From Enoplolaimus lenunculus (Eukaryota; Nematoda; Enoplea; Enoplida; Thoracostomopsidae): a stretch of DNA of 64,000 nucleotides. The notes beneath the pieces were generated by a model, which saw only the letters and a list, made by a program, of their open reading frames with translations, was not told the DNA's origin and did not search any database. Where the stretch lies: assembly GCA_030248215.1 (NCBI GenBank), contig JASANG010000442.1, positions 145,765-209,764 of the forward strand, in the 5' to 3' direction. A program made the translations under genes and the position numbers. This document shows, in pieces, positions 1 through 13,336 of this stretch (its first letter is position 1; every line of letters starts with the position of its first letter).

Positions 1-278
1 ATACACGGTATAAAATGTCACTACGCAAATTACCGCGTGAGAAAATAAATTTTCGTACATATACCACTAAAGCAATGTCATGAATAGGAAAACATTAACA
101 ACTAGTGTGTGGGACTGTAACGCACAGGGCACTATAGTTTCAATTTTCAAAAATGAAATTTACCAAAACTATGGGGGGGCATGGCCCTCTTGCCCCACAT
201 GGCTACGTCCTTGTCCTAATATACCACATTCTCAGCATATATTTTGGTCACTTTGCTGTTTTCGTTTTTATTCGCTAA
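1..278. other. No gene; end of an unknown repeat
   Basis: I see no coding signal here. Around 173-212 a G-rich run followed by a C-rich run and 'ggctacgtcc' resembles the ends of the CAGGCCCGTAGCC-type elements found elsewhere in the window, so this is probably a worn transposon end. Confidence 0.3.
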
Positions 279-924
279 TGCGGGATTCACGTTATAACCG
301 GGGCAGGCGGGACACGGTTTGTCCCATGTTGATTCGACGTCACGTTAAAATTCGAGAACCCATACCGGGTGAACAGATAAAACTCGAATGTCATATGACA
401 TTTACTTACAAACCACCGCTCTCAGAAGATCAATGAGTAAGCACAAGAGACGGTATGTCACGTGATACTAACGGACATTTATGCGAATATCCTATATTCA
501 GCGGGACAGTGTAATCTCTGGTTGCTAATAGATTAATGGAAAGTCGGACAGCGAAGGCACATATGTGCTTAAAATATATACCAAATAAGCACACGTCTGA
601 ACAGCCATTTCTGACACAAAATCCATTAGAAAAGCAGTGGCATAAATTCAAAATTTCAAATTTTAGTATCAATGATATTCAACAGGACAACTTGGGTATG
701 TTACTTTAAGTATTCAGACATCTGAAAATATATCATGATATTCGCTCCCAATACGTAGAATATCATGATATTGAACGACAAAAGGTGACCAACACATGAT
801 GATAGCAGACAAATACTACTTTTTGAATATGATATGGGGTCTGCTAGCAGACAAAATGTCACCCAATAGGCTAATAGGGACAGAACGTGTCCCAAGCTGC
901 CCCGGTTATAACGTGAACCCCGCA
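279..924. mobile_element. TIR element with TAA target duplication, Harbinger-like (copy 1)
   Basis: The ends are inverted repeats: TGCGGGATTCACGTTATAAC at the left and its near-perfect complement at the right, continuing into GGGGCAG and a GGGACAC/GTGTCCC stretch. TAA lies directly outside both ends (276-278 and 925-927). A 3-bp TWA-type duplication is what PIF/Harbinger elements make, hence the tentative family. There is no transposase frame, so it is non-autonomous. A second copy lies at 36946-37457. Confidence 0.65.
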
Positions 925-1999
925 TAAGTACGCGCTGCTAAGTAATTACTTTTAGGTCTTTACGGTGGGAAAAATGCCAAGCTACCAATTTTTACGGGTG
1001 AATTAAACTATAACCGGTTGAAAGTGGACCTACGGCTCCGGTAGAGCTTTTGCAGGTGGTTTTGGCAATATCGGTAGAGAAATATTTCAGTTTTACAAAA
1101 ACAGTACCGTTCAGTGAATTTAGTTTGGTACAATTTCCAGGAGATAAATGTCGGGATTTCGTAAAAAACTAGCGTAAATCCATTTTTGGACACTACGGAT
1201 ATTTGCTAAATTTGATAAATCAAGCATTGTTTTTACTTCTAATTAAAAGCATATTCCGAGCTTCAGCCTATAAAGCGCAAGGATAAGTCTGAACCTAACC
1301 TTCATGTAAACCAAAAAAGTTAAAGCTGAAGGTTAATCTGTAGCGTTATCACGAAAAACGCACCGCTCCAAAGATATATGCCGGAATTATAAAAGCACCG
1401 AATGTGAAGGATGGGCCATTGTTTAAGGTTAAGGGTTACTTGTAGTCAAAGGATCGGGTAGAACCATTAGAGGCGAGATACCCTATTGGTGAGAAATGCC
1501 AACCAATAGTGAAAGAGCCGTTTGCGGCTAAGCTTCTACTTTGTTCTTGTTTATGATGTATATACTTTATGCCCAATTAAAGTAAACTATGAATTTTTTA
1601 CATGTTTGAAAAACGCATACCATTTATGCAACAAAAAACAAAACAACACATCCACAAAACAATGAAGATCGATAATCAAAGATAAATCCTTTGAACTTAG
1701 TATCTTCATAATGAATCTGAAAATTAAAAAATTCGGGAAGTTCTGTATTATATGCTAAAATGATTGCTTGTCGTAAATAACTTGACAATCGGTCAGTTTT
1801 TCAACACAGACATGTTACCTTAGTTCGATTTCAAATACAATATACATCCAAAATTTTTAAATATTCGGACACCACTAGGCTTTATACAGACTTAAGTTGT
1901 ATAACTTTACAGACAAACACACAAAATAACAAGAGACATCAATAATTACTAAATTGAGCGGCACTGCTCTCACTATGGTTTCAATCACCACTATGCGCA
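925..1999. other. Intergenic; worn CCGG-type repeat at about 980-1200
   Basis: The part from 980 to 1200 shares phrases such as 'ctccggtaga' and 'gatttcgtaaaaaa' with the repeat at 48800-49155 and is probably a decayed copy of the same family. From 1200 to 1999 I see nothing beyond AT-rich sequence leading into the 3' end of the ING gene. Confidence 0.4.
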
Positions 2000-4900
2000 T
2001 CATTTCTTTTTACGTTCCTCTGTGCAACGACAGCAATACCACTTCCCCTTAGGTTTAGTTGATAATCCAACACAACCAAAGTGAAACCATTCAATTGGAC
2101 ACTAAAAATTTGCAAAATTAATACATGTTATGAATATGAAACTATAAAACTTTATAAATTGTTTGTATCTTTGTGTCCATAATCATAAATTGACGATTTT
2201 CTTGACGTGAAACACATTTATCTACCGGAAATGAAGACAGGTCTCTATAGTTGCATCATGCTGATGGGTATTATAAAGCCCAAGGTTTTCGTACATGCAA
2301 AATCTACAAAGTTTAGAATTTTGTTCTAAACCTTATTCGTTAGCTAACTAGCAACTACGTACGTTTATGCAATATGGATATACATATGTATCTTGTTTCA
2401 TCTGCAGCTGCAGATCCACTACAACTGACTTCCATGACTGCCATTATTTTCAAATAGTTAACAGATTGGTTTTGCTGTCACATAGTATTTTTCAACCACA
2501 AATCATATTATACTTACATCAGGATTGTCACATCCAATCATTTCACCATAAGAAACTTGGTGGCAAGTGCAGTAAGTTGGTTCGTTGGGATCTACCGGCA
2601 TATCTAGGGCGTCCCCAGCTGCACTCGCTAACGTTTGTATCAGCGCTTGGCCCGACAAGTTACACAATGACATGGGATCCCTATAATAATGGTATTTAAT
2701 ACAGCAGGCGATTGATAACACAACTACTGCTGACACATTATTCTCAAGACTGTCAAAAAGTTCAGAAGCGTCAAAGATTTTACAGCACAAACCAAAAACT
2801 CTAGAACTCTAATCAAATTTCCAGCCTGGGCGCACTTAAACTACAAAAGAACACACAGATAAGGTATTGTTTTCAGTAACGATTTCCTTCAGATTCATGC
2901 AGAACGATTCTGAAAGAAAACCTGCAAAAAATTTTGTGCTGAACAACACAACCATTAAAGCGAAAAAATCCTTACAATATTTCGTCATGAGCTTGAAAAC
3001 ATGAAAATGAAAAATTGAAACTTTGTTTCAACTGTACACATAGTGCCAAAAACAAATACTGCACCTTCTTTAATTTCCGACAAATGTTTTATGTCAAGAA
3101 ATGCTAAACCAAGAGTATGAATGCTAATGTTGGACCACTTACACAGGAGCAACTTGCTTCATCTCAACTAGTTTTTTCTTACGCTTCTTGTCACTAATTC
3201 TCGGCAATTCATCGTCGTAATCAGTTGCGTCGTTGGCTGCTTTGCTTTTCCTTTTGTTCCCACCCTGTACTGCACCAGTTCCGCTTGTGCTTGTAGACGG
3301 CCCATCTTCACCTTTGCGGCCTAATAATAAAGTTACAAAGCACAAATAGTATTGTTTAATGTAATTTCAAAAATCGTTTAATGGTTTTATATAAGAGCAT
3401 CTAGTGGTCTAAATAAAATCTGAACCATCTAATATCAAACTGTTCGACTATGTGTCTAGTTGATAATTATTGAATTGCACCTTTTGACCCTTTCCTCACT
3501 CTTTGCGGGGAGCTTGCCACCCCCAGAACAAAGCTGGTGGAAAAGGTGGGGACATCAAAGGCACTCTTATACGCTATATAATAAAAACGCAGGGTTCATA
3601 CAAGTACTAAATTATGCCGGAATAAGAAGACGAACAGAGATTTCATTTATTGCCGGTACAGGAACTGGAATTTAAACTCATTTTCAACACCGAATTACTT
3701 TTACTTTTCGGTAAACTAGTTAAAAACGCGAATACCCTAGTTAAAAACGCGAATACCCTGCGGGACAGAAATTCCGGCGAAACCTTAGCACGTACTCCTG
3801 CGCTACCTGTCATTATACAATATTCACTTCTGGCACGAGTTTAGCAGAATTTTTGGCTGAAAATAATCCCCGAATGGTGTATATATTCACATATTATATT
3901 GTAAGTTTCTCAGCACATTATGACCTTTTCAAGTATCCATTACAAAGCCGTTGTATAATGCCCTTACTCTGAAAGAAGTTGGAGCATCAACCTTGTTGTA
4001 GATCTAAAGTGGAGTAATTGGTTGTGGGTGAAGCCCACCAGGAACAGCCTAACAATTTTAGAGTACGTAATACACCTCATGTTTATAAAACAAGACATCT
4101 TACCTTTCTTTTTTTGATTTCCCGTTGCACTCTGAGATTCGGTCATTATTTTTTGCTTCAATTGCCCTTCAAATCGAGCTAAATCGTTGTCCAGCCTTCT
4201 TATATGTTTGTCCACCTAAAACCCAAAAGAGATTTGCAGAAACATTTTATTCTGTAGCAAAAAATGACAGACTAAAGACTGAAGGCAAGCAAACAAAGAA
4301 CCACAATATCGATAACACCAGAAAAATAGCTGAACTATTGCATTGCAACAACTTCACCTGTAACACTCTCCTTCGACGTGCTGGTACACACGCAAAGGTG
4401 CTTAAATTACTTAGACAATTATTTGTCACTTATCAGACAAATACTACGACTAGTGATACGTAGTGATCAAAACGTTACAACTTACCATATCGTACGTTTG
4501 CTGTGCCACAGTAACCTTATCATCAGACAGCGATTTCGCTTTGACAAATGTATCTTCTATTTCTTTCAGCTGTTTATTTCGTTTATCATTGCTGATTGAT
4601 CTCGCCGAGCCAATATACGCGTTGACCAACCCGTCCATTTTTTGCAATGCAGCTACAAAACGAATTTAAAATATATATACTGTAATAACAAATACGCAAT
4701 CTTAGTACCGTATGCGTTTGCAACCCGCAGCTGATTATTCTGTTTTAATCAATGTTTCTTGCACGTTACGGAAATTGAAAAATTATTTAACATTTATACC
4801 CGATGTTATAAGCTGTTCCGTTGAAAAATCTCAACCATGAGATGGTTAAAGACAATGAACATTATATAGAGCTCCAATCCAATAAAGTAATTTCAGTATT

Positions 4901-5628
4901 AAGTCCAAATTCTATACCAAAACCGCACCGAGGGGGATTATAAAATTTTGTAGACGCAAAAATATAAACCTGCAATAAAGTTGAGCGTCCACTGTACTTT
5001 CGTTTGCGCGAATACTGCAAGATGCACCTAAGCATAATGGACCCGCACAAATGCAGTAACCGAATATTTATTGAACAAACTCATCTTTTTATTAATTGTT
5101 CATTGCCTTCAGACCGAATCCTTAAGAACTTCATAAATTTGACCATTTTTATAAACCCACTTAAAGTTCGGTTATCCAAATCCTTCATCAAATTCAGATT
5201 ACGCCTCATTTCGACTGGTAACGATTCTAAGCCTGAAAACAGATGTAACAGATAAATTTAACGGTGTCATATGTTCAAATTTTAAATTGCCGCAGCCATG
5301 GGTTTTGTAAATCAGACCATATCATTTTGCATTATCTCACTGGAGCCGGGCGCAACTAAAATGTATTATGGAACATTAACCAGTTGGGTGCGTGCATATG
5401 GTTGGCCAAACCGCAATAGAAAGATTTACTAGTGTGCAGGTACGCATGGAAAGCCGCAGTTTTTATGTGAACATTGACTATGAAAGCCGCATCCCGAGCA
5501 AAAAAAATACAAACTTGAAACCAAGATCTTGAGAAGGCAATTAAATGATATTAAAAACGGCAATCAGATATTTAAGAAAGCCCGAACCATAACTTACTGT
5601 CTAAATACTGTTCTAACTGAAGTGTCAT
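2000..5628 (-). CDS. ING5: Inhibitor of growth protein, ING4/ING5 type (7 exons, complete)
   Basis: Exons on the minus strand are 5598-5628, 5161-5232, 4486-4652, 4104-4215, 3143-3320, 2518-2680 and 2000-2101. All have GT-AG borders and agreeing phases, giving 274 residues. The N-terminus ([20 protein letters not shown]) and the helical region through [16 protein letters not shown] are the ING dimerization domain. A Lys-rich stretch (DKKRKKK) is the likely nuclear signal. The PHD finger has all eight zinc ligands, at about C224, C226, C237, C242, H248, C251, C264 and C267. The aromatic-cage and H3K4me3-contact positions (Y before the first Cys, S in VSYGEM, M, and W246) are kept. The protein ends in RKKK as in ING5. 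ING4/5 proteins sit in HBO1 or MOZ/MORF acetyltransferase complexes and read H3K4me3. Assignment to ING5 rather than ING4 is not certain. The exon between NLS and PHD is divergent. Confidence 0.93.
3590..3840. mobile_element. Decayed CCGG-type hAT MITE inside an ING intron
   Basis: The left part begins CAGGGTTCATAC and holds 'gccggtacaggaactgga', matching the 30208-30616 element. The right end is unclear. It contains a 21-bp tandem duplication at 3718-3759 (agttaaaaacgcgaataccct twice). It lies in the intron between ING exons 4 and 5. Confidence 0.5.
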
Positions 5629-7944
5629 TATCAGCTGTTTATTGTAAACGAACACGTATACAGCACTAATATATTCTATAAGAACTCTGAAATCAACCAT
5701 GTTCATGATTGAATATTTTGCGCTTTACTATATTCACAAAATTGTTCACCAGTATTTTTCAGTTTTCAGCCACACTGTTGCAGCCAGGATTGCGACCCGT
5801 CCAAACACAAGAATTTTAGAAACGTTTAAAAGTTTTAGGCAATTCCGTTAGGTTCAAGGAGACAACAAATTTTCAGGTTCGGTATCCGCAAGAATTAACT
5901 TTCGGATTAGGTTAGGCATAAAAATTTCGGCCCATGTATAGAACAGGGCCGGATCGTTTTCTGGAGGGGCTATAATAGAGTCAGTTTAAGCTTTAGACTA
6001 ATTTTTTCGCATAGGCTTGGGCTTAGGAATATACTTATACTACTGTTCCGACCCTGTTCTATACACGGGCCAAAATTTCGAATGCAGCAAAGTTCCGCAC
6101 CTATTTTTGTATTTGAAATTATGTTGAAACAGAAAAAAGAAAATTTTCGGAATTCCGTGATGTGGTTTGGGTCTTGAAGCCTTATTTCATTGAATCAGCG
6201 TTTCAATGTTTAACGCTCTCACGTTTTGGGCGGAACGTTTTTCTGTGGGTCTGGAATACAGTAAGCTTACGCTTTAGACTATTTTTTGCTTGGGCTTAAA
6301 TATAAGTTCATTCTTACTCTTAGGTTTAGGCTTAAATACTCTGCTAGCAATAACTATGACTCAATTTTTTATGTCAGGATTCGAATTTAAGCAATTTCAC
6401 GAACTTTCCCAAAAACAAAACCTTCTTATATAAGCTTTAGAAAACAGTGCTCATCATCCAGACATAATTCAATAGATTTAAGGAAGCATTAAAAATGAAA
6501 CTGACAATATGGCATTCACGGTAGGAGAAACAAAACGAATATGGCAATACTGGCATGACGGTTTTTGGATTGTTAAAAATTATTTACAGAATAAATTTTT
6601 TCACCGTATTTAAAGGTATACGAACTTAATAGTGAAGTATATACAAACTAGGTTTCTTTCCACACTTTAGAATTTATCTTCTTCAGGAGGCTGGTACGTA
6701 CGAACGAGTAAACGGTGTAACTAATGAAGATGGTTGACATATTTACCAGACTACAGCTGGAGGTTTGCCTCCGATTCCGGCAGAAAATCGACCTCCGGCT
6801 GCGATAAAATTTTTGCCGAAAGATCCGGCAATTTGGCACAATTTTGAGGATAGAACTGCAAAGATTTCTTAAAAAACAAACATAAAAACCAAATGATTTA
6901 AAAACACATTACAGATATTTTCTAAAATTAGCAAAATAAACACATTTCAATTACCTAATTTCACCTCACCTACGGCAAGTTTGTTGATCTATTTGTTGCT
7001 AACAGAGAAAGAGAAATTTACTTCGATATTGAAATAGTAGTATATATATATACACAAAACTATCAAGAAAAGTATCCGATACACACATTCTATAATCGGA
7101 TTAAAGGAAAACATCATAACTTAAGGAAAATCCTATAACGGAACTAACATAATTGAACACAATACCATTTTAATTGACCCTTTTACTTTTCCGAGAATTA
7201 CTTCAGGGATATTTACTTCACTATCGCCACATATCGCTTATAGTAGTGGGGTTAATTCAACAAACGAATACCTCTAAGCGATTTATGGGCCGTTATGTTT
7301 GTACATCCTTCTGCCGTTAAGACGTTGATTCTGTGTCGTTAGCGACTAGATAATAAAGCTAAATTTACGCCACGAAAAATTCTGCAGTATTTAGGCAACT
7401 TAGTGATGGAGGAAACCTTACGAGTTAAATATTGGTTATGGAAATTCAAATTTGAGTGTATTGATCAGGGGAACTCATATGAAGTCGAACAGCACTGCAG
7501 CAATGTATCTGTGATTAAAGCCTGCCACTCATTAGATTAATCGAACGGTCGACTGAAAACTTTGCAATCATATAAAACTATTTTGCTCACTGCTCTATTA
7601 AATGCTCAGCCAATAACACTCAACACAAATAAACTTTTAATAAAACATTACAGTTCCCAAGCAAGCCAATGACCCAAAGAAATAAAGTTCAACCATAAGC
7701 AGATATTTCATACACATTGCACAAAACAAAAGCTACAATAAATCAATATTCTAAAACCGCAGCAGTACAACGTGAACTGTTGGACTGGATTACAGTACTT
7801 TCGTTGGTGGTATTAATTCAGCGTTTTGCTGCACTAGCGATTCGTAGGAATTCGTCTGACAGATATACGCACTAAGCAGTATCCAACGCAACTGAGTCAG
7901 TGCTTCAATGATATATCGAACTTTTTTGAAACCCAAATTAAAAT
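5629..7944. other. Intergenic, repeat remnants
   Basis: There is no supported gene. It holds the TIR element at 5929-6071, a second partial copy of that family around 6225-6350 (tgcttgggcttaa, cttaggtttaggctt), and a decayed CCGG-family fragment at 6640-6845 sharing 'ccggcagaaaatcgacctcc' with 48820. The rest is AT-rich sequence without visible structure. Confidence 0.5.
5929..6071. mobile_element. Short TIR element with CTTAGGC-like core (copy 1)
   Basis: Ends are GGCCCATGTATAGAACAGGG and its near complement CCCTGTTCTATACACGGGCC. The middle carries runs like ataggcttgggcttagg. Relatives lie at 20591-20784, 58573-58750, 59890-60060 and 61472-61673. No coding capacity; a MITE of unassigned superfamily. 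Confidence 0.65.
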
Positions 7945-8628
7945 ATGAAGCAAGCAGGGATGAGCATGACTAAGACCAGCACCGAACTAGCAAGACCAGC
8001 ATTGAAAAGTCTCCGTCACGGTCAATTTTTTGTCAGCACTGAAAAATTTAAAATAAGTTTTTCGGGTTTTCCAATTTTTCCTCGTGTTTTTTCAGAATAT
8101 CTACTTATAATTATTGTAAAATTATGAAAATTCAGATTACCAGCTAAATTTTATTCATTTGGCATCACTTATTTCAACAATACAGCTATCAAACCACCGA
8201 TCTGCCAAACACCGAGACTTGCCGACACCGAGACTACCATCAAGTTGAGTCATCAGTATTATACATGCACAATAAATTTGACAACAGGACCTTGCTTCGG
8301 CCAACGCGAGCATGGAGACCACCGAAAACAACCAATCCTCATTCACAATGGTTCACGGACACCTTGTTTGCCACCTAGCCGAGCGTGACCTATCTTGAAG
8401 TTTTCTTACCCGCTCTTTGCCAAGGGCGTTTCCAAGGACGGGTTGCAGTTGTCAAATATCAAGGATTTTTGTACAGAGGCTTTGGAGTTTAGACACGGTT
8501 TCCTTAACGACAGTTTTTAACTTTCCTCACACACCTGAAATGTGGTGGAACTTTCCGCTTCATTTTGCGTTGTCAGTATAATACAAAGAATGTTCTGCAA
8601 CAAAACATCTGAATATGCAGCGTACTAA

Positions 8629-8972
8629 GGGCACTTTACTTTTCAATCGGGGGTTCTCACCCCCTGATCCCCAAATTCAAGGGACGCTGCGCAGGATGGA
8701 TTGCTTCCCCCAATCCTTCCGCACTAAGCGGTTCTCGCACTAGAATGAGAAAAACAGTCTAACAGCACTTCTTTAAAAGTTTTTACGTGTTCCAATAATG
8801 AATTGCTTGGTTTGGAGGTTTTGGGACCGTCAAATTCCATCCTGGCTAAGGTCCCGTCCCCTGAACTTGCGGGGGTTCAGTGGACGGCAAGTTTCCTGAG
8901 AACCCAATTAAAGAACATTTTTCTATGTTGTGGAAAGTTTCCGCTGCCTGGGGAAGCTAACTAAAGTGCCCC
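8629..8972. mobile_element. TIR element, ends GGGCACTTTA
   Basis: The left end is GGGCACTTTACTT and the right end is TAACTAAAGTGCCCC, in inverted orientation. Inside are C-rich and G-rich runs in near-inverted order. Non-autonomous, superfamily unassigned. Confidence 0.5.
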
Positions 8973-10814
8973 AGTTTCTAACACTGAAAATCCACTGCAC
9001 AGTTCTTATGAAACTTAACCCCCTACAAAATCCTGGCTGCGCCCTATTACCTGCACCAATACAAACAAACAGCCCATTTGTTTGACAAAATATCCACTTC
9101 CGCCACCTAAATCAATACAAATCCTTCAATATTTTTCAATCAATAATTTACGTATTTCCAAAAATAATATAAAAAATACATATATATATGATACATACGT
9201 ACGTATTAATTCTCATGAAACACGTTAACATTTGCTCCACCGGAGCTGTGAAATGAAAACAGCAGCGTATACAAAGCGAGAATAGGAGCAATATATTCCG
9301 AAAAAAATTTTGAACAACCAGAATAAGAAGCACTTTTACAGGTGGTAATAACTGATGGATACTTATATAAGTTCAAAAAATTTTCTCGCTCACACCAACG
9401 GTTTAAATCAAGTCGTTATTCCCTCCCCAAATAAAATCCTGGCTGGGTCCCTAACTGAAGACTCGCGTATTTTACTAGATATAATATACATATCTATGAA
9501 CATTTTTATACTATATGTATTGTCACTTCCTCTAACTGAGAAACACCGTCACATCCGATTCTGTTTTCAACTATTCATAGAATGCTGTACAACTATTATT
9601 TAATATACATTATACTTGTACAACATATATATAGAAATGTAGTTGTTCACAAAAATCGAAATAGGATTCATAATACTGGCCGACAATGTACATTTTGCAC
9701 AAAACAGTTATAGAGTCACTATACAAAGCATTTTGGCTCAGAAATAATTTTGATCACTCTCAGTATAATATAGTTTGTTACAGGTTTTACAGAACATCAA
9801 GAAGCGCATTTCAAACAAAGCATTCATTCTGAATTGTTTTCCGTACGCACACGGCCATTTAAAAATAGCTTTTCGATAGGCTTCACGACTAACTGCCGTC
9901 AAACTTATTCAGCGATCAATTCACTACGCATACTAACTTCTATGAGATTACCAGTGCCAGGGAAACGCCCCCCAAACCTCCAATTGGAGGGGACACCGAC
10001 CCTTAAGGGGACCGACTTTGGCAAGCTAAAATTTGTTTTTTCGCTGACCACAAAGTTATAGCTATAAAACATTTCATTGGGGGCCCCCTCGAACCTGTTT
10101 GGGGGCTCTGACTATCTTAACGCCGGCCCTAGAGATTAGTAATGAAACCCAATAAGCAAGCATAACATTACCACCGTTTTCAATATGTATAAAACATGAG
10201 ATTTCTTTAAATTTACCTAAACCCCTTAAAATATAAATACACACGTACATCCCATACAACGACAAGATTCCGGTGTTAACAATATTTTGCACATTATTAT
10301 ACGCCCCCTTATCCACCTTAATCACGACAAAAACAGCCGATGGCCACATAATGTGTGTCTTTCACAATAAAGAGAAACAAATTTTGAACACCCGATACTG
10401 CTCGTTGCATATATATGCATAGATTGTTGAATATATCTATGTTTAATAAACGGAAACGGATACGGCCACACCATTTCGACACATTTTCAAAACGGGGGTT
10501 CTGCACTTTTCAAGCGATACTTTCACGAAACACAAGCGCAATAGAGAACGAATTGTCTGGCGAATTTGAAAGACTTAATTAAGAAGAACGGCAGGCTGAT
10601 TGCTTGTTTACCTTTCTTTAACGCTAAAATCATATCCCAAGCCCAACACAGCTCGTCTAGGAAATAAACTAGACACGCACGGAAACGGATACAATAAAAT
10701 ACCGATCAACAACCCCTGTGCTACTACTGATACGTTGTGAACACAGTCATCATAACATAACGTGTGTATCGTTACACACATACAAATATAAAACAATGAT
10801 AACAGCTTTATCGT

Positions 10815-10966
10815 CAAGCCCGTAGCCAAGGGGATTATGGGTCAATCCCTTTTGTATGATCTTTGTCCAGGGACTTGACGAACTTTTTCACTTGCTCACA
10901 CAATAAAATCCCCCCGAAATGTTTATAGAACACAACCCCCTTTCGGAATTTATGACTACGCCCCTG
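10815..10966. mobile_element. MITE with CAAGCCCGTAGCC / CTACGCCCCTG ends
   Basis: The left end CAAGCCCGTAGCCAAGGGG faces the right end ACTACGCCCCTG. This end type resembles the repeats near 51011 and 59444 and is common among hAT-like MITEs. I could not settle the target duplication. Confidence 0.45.
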
Positions 10967-11798
10967 ATTATCTCAACAACGAATATATATACATCATTGC
11001 ACATCCGGTTACGCGCACCGACACAAAATGCACGTTTTCCGAATCGACACATTTTACATTAGGCACACACAGTTTGTTGTTTGTTACACACATATTAATA
11101 AACTTTATATATACGCAAACATAAAGCAAAACATTATACACACAACAATAACGTTACACCCAAATACACACATATCTGTATAACTTTAACGTATTAATAT
11201 TTTCAATAACAACATCCGGTTGCCACTAGCGCTTTGCATCAAATACCGCTAAAGTGCAATCATATCTCGGTTCACGTTGTGTGTTTCTGTCTAAAGTAGC
11301 GAACTTTCACTGCTTCAGACAGGCATATATATACGTATATACAACATAACATCCGGGAACATATATAATATATATTTAAAATAAATACAATCAGCACACA
11401 TATCAACCATAATAATAGAGAAACAATTTCTGCCGGCACATCCGGTCGGGTGTGTACAATTCAAAATAGACATTCTCAGCAAGCTGCTGCTTTCTGTGTC
11501 TCTGTGTAACACGAAGCGAGCCAACCAATAGGAAAATATAAAACACAATATGTCGTAATAATCAAAAAAGACGACCAAGTTTCATCTCAGGCGAAAAACA
11601 AAAGGAATGATAAGCTGTAACGGTATTAGGAGACAAAATTTAAAAACTATGTTAATAAAATTCTACAGTACGTATACCATAGCTCCTTTTTAACTGCATA
11701 ACACTGTTCTGCCAATTTCCAAAATCGATTTTACACAGAACGCTAACGAAACTATTAGGTTAGATTTTGTTTAGAAAATATTTACAAAAACTATTAAG

Positions 11799-12041
11799 CC
11801 CTATTCACATGTTCGAGTTTTGCTGCGAGGACTTGCAGTTGTAAATTACGTGCAGAACGTGCATTTTTCATCAGCCAAAGAGAAATCGGCTGTAATAAAT
11901 ATAGTGGGCTTGCATGGTTATTTACACATGTGAACTAAATTCCTAGCTATGATTTTTAATAGCGGGACTTTGGACAAAACTTACAAGTGCAAGTTGCAAC
12001 TGTTAGTTCTCGCAGCAATAAAAAGGCACGTGTGAATAGGA
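11799..12041. mobile_element. hAT-type MITE with 8-bp target duplication
   Basis: Ends are CCCTATTCACATGTTCGAG and CACGTGTGAATAGGA, with GCTGCGAGGAC facing GTTCTCGCAGC further in. The flanks are ctattaag (11791-11798) and ctataaag (12042-12049), an 8-bp duplication with one mismatch, typical of hAT elements. Confidence 0.6.
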
Positions 12042-13336
12042 CTATAAAGCCGAAAAATACTAATCAATTTTGCTTAAAGTTTTTATAGAATCCTAAATAG
12101 CTATGTATGACAACTATTTAACGAAAAGTTTCGCCCGGTCGATATTTAGCGTTAATATAGACATGGAAGCCCTAAAATCGCAAATCCTTTGAAAGTTGTT
12201 TTGTCATTGAATTTGCCATTTTACATATATAATTTAACTTTAGTTGTTCTTTAGATGCACACGCAACTAGAAGTAAGCTTTATTTTTCAAAATTAGATTG
12301 ATATAATTTTTCTAACTGCCTTCTGTAATTACCATTGTCCCTTACTTACATTCACACATTAATTTATACACAAGCTGAAAGAAGCAACAATGCACCAGAG
12401 TAATATGGTAAGAAAATAGCATCCAGTATTATGTAATGTAAATCACTTCAAAGAAACTTCAGTGCAACAAATTCAAGCATATTCGTATTCCAGCGTGGGT
12501 ACAACTATTATGTATATGCATTGAGCGAAAATAAAGTATCATTACATTTCTTATACCTTACAAAATGATATACTGTGTTTGAATGCGGTGAAACTGATGT
12601 TAGATGTATGTATGTATGTGGCTGCTGCTGTTTTAAGAATGTGGGCTAGAGATTTAAAAGTATACTAATGCTCCTAAATTTTAGAAGATTAGGAATCAGC
12701 AGGTATGGGCGGTCTCGGTCTAAAACATCGTTCTTAACCTTCATGCACTGAAAAACTACTAAACATTTAGAAACATAGAATTTGAAGCATAAATAGGTAG
12801 ATATCATATTATGTACTTTGGTCACCAAAATATAAAGCATACATACATACGTATTTGCAGTAAATAAAACAGCAGTTCATGAAACAGGTTCTGGTTTTAA
12901 ATAACGTTCATTAGTTTACATTGCAAAATTGCAGCACAGACAGCTGTCAGAAACAGCACCGTTACGCTAAACTTACGATTTATACTTCAATAGTCAGATG
13001 CCTAAAACAATTTTGAGCCAAATTGCGTTCGAAACGCTTCATGTCAACATTTCTACAACGCCATTACAATAAGTTAGTTTTCTGCGATTTAGCAATAAAA
13101 CTTTCATTGTAGAATAAACTTTCCTAACTCTAAAGACCATGTAGATCACTAGTTTACCTATTACATTTTTGTGATAAATTTCGCGTCAAAACTTCGCACA
13201 TGATTCTCATGCAGACATTTCTGCAAAACAATTAAGAATAATTATTGCGATTATTTTCTGTCCCTTAGACACGAAACTTATTTTTTACTATGAAATCTTC
13301 ACCCCGGGAGAGTTACAATGAGCGTGCAATGTCACA

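Larger units (their letters stand above)
7945..13336. other. Intergenic, transposon-rich, no gene
   Basis: It holds a decayed copy of the CAGGGATGGGCGG hAT family (about 7955-8240), TIR elements at 8629-8972, 10815-10966 and 11799-12041, an ending of the GGGCCGGCGTTAAG type near 10080-10135, and a fragment of the GGTCTCGGTC repeat at 12697-12722. The remaining AT-rich sequence (for example 9040-9950, 10970-11790 and 12050-13336) shows nothing I can name. Short open frames here lack codon structure or homology. Confidence 0.5.
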
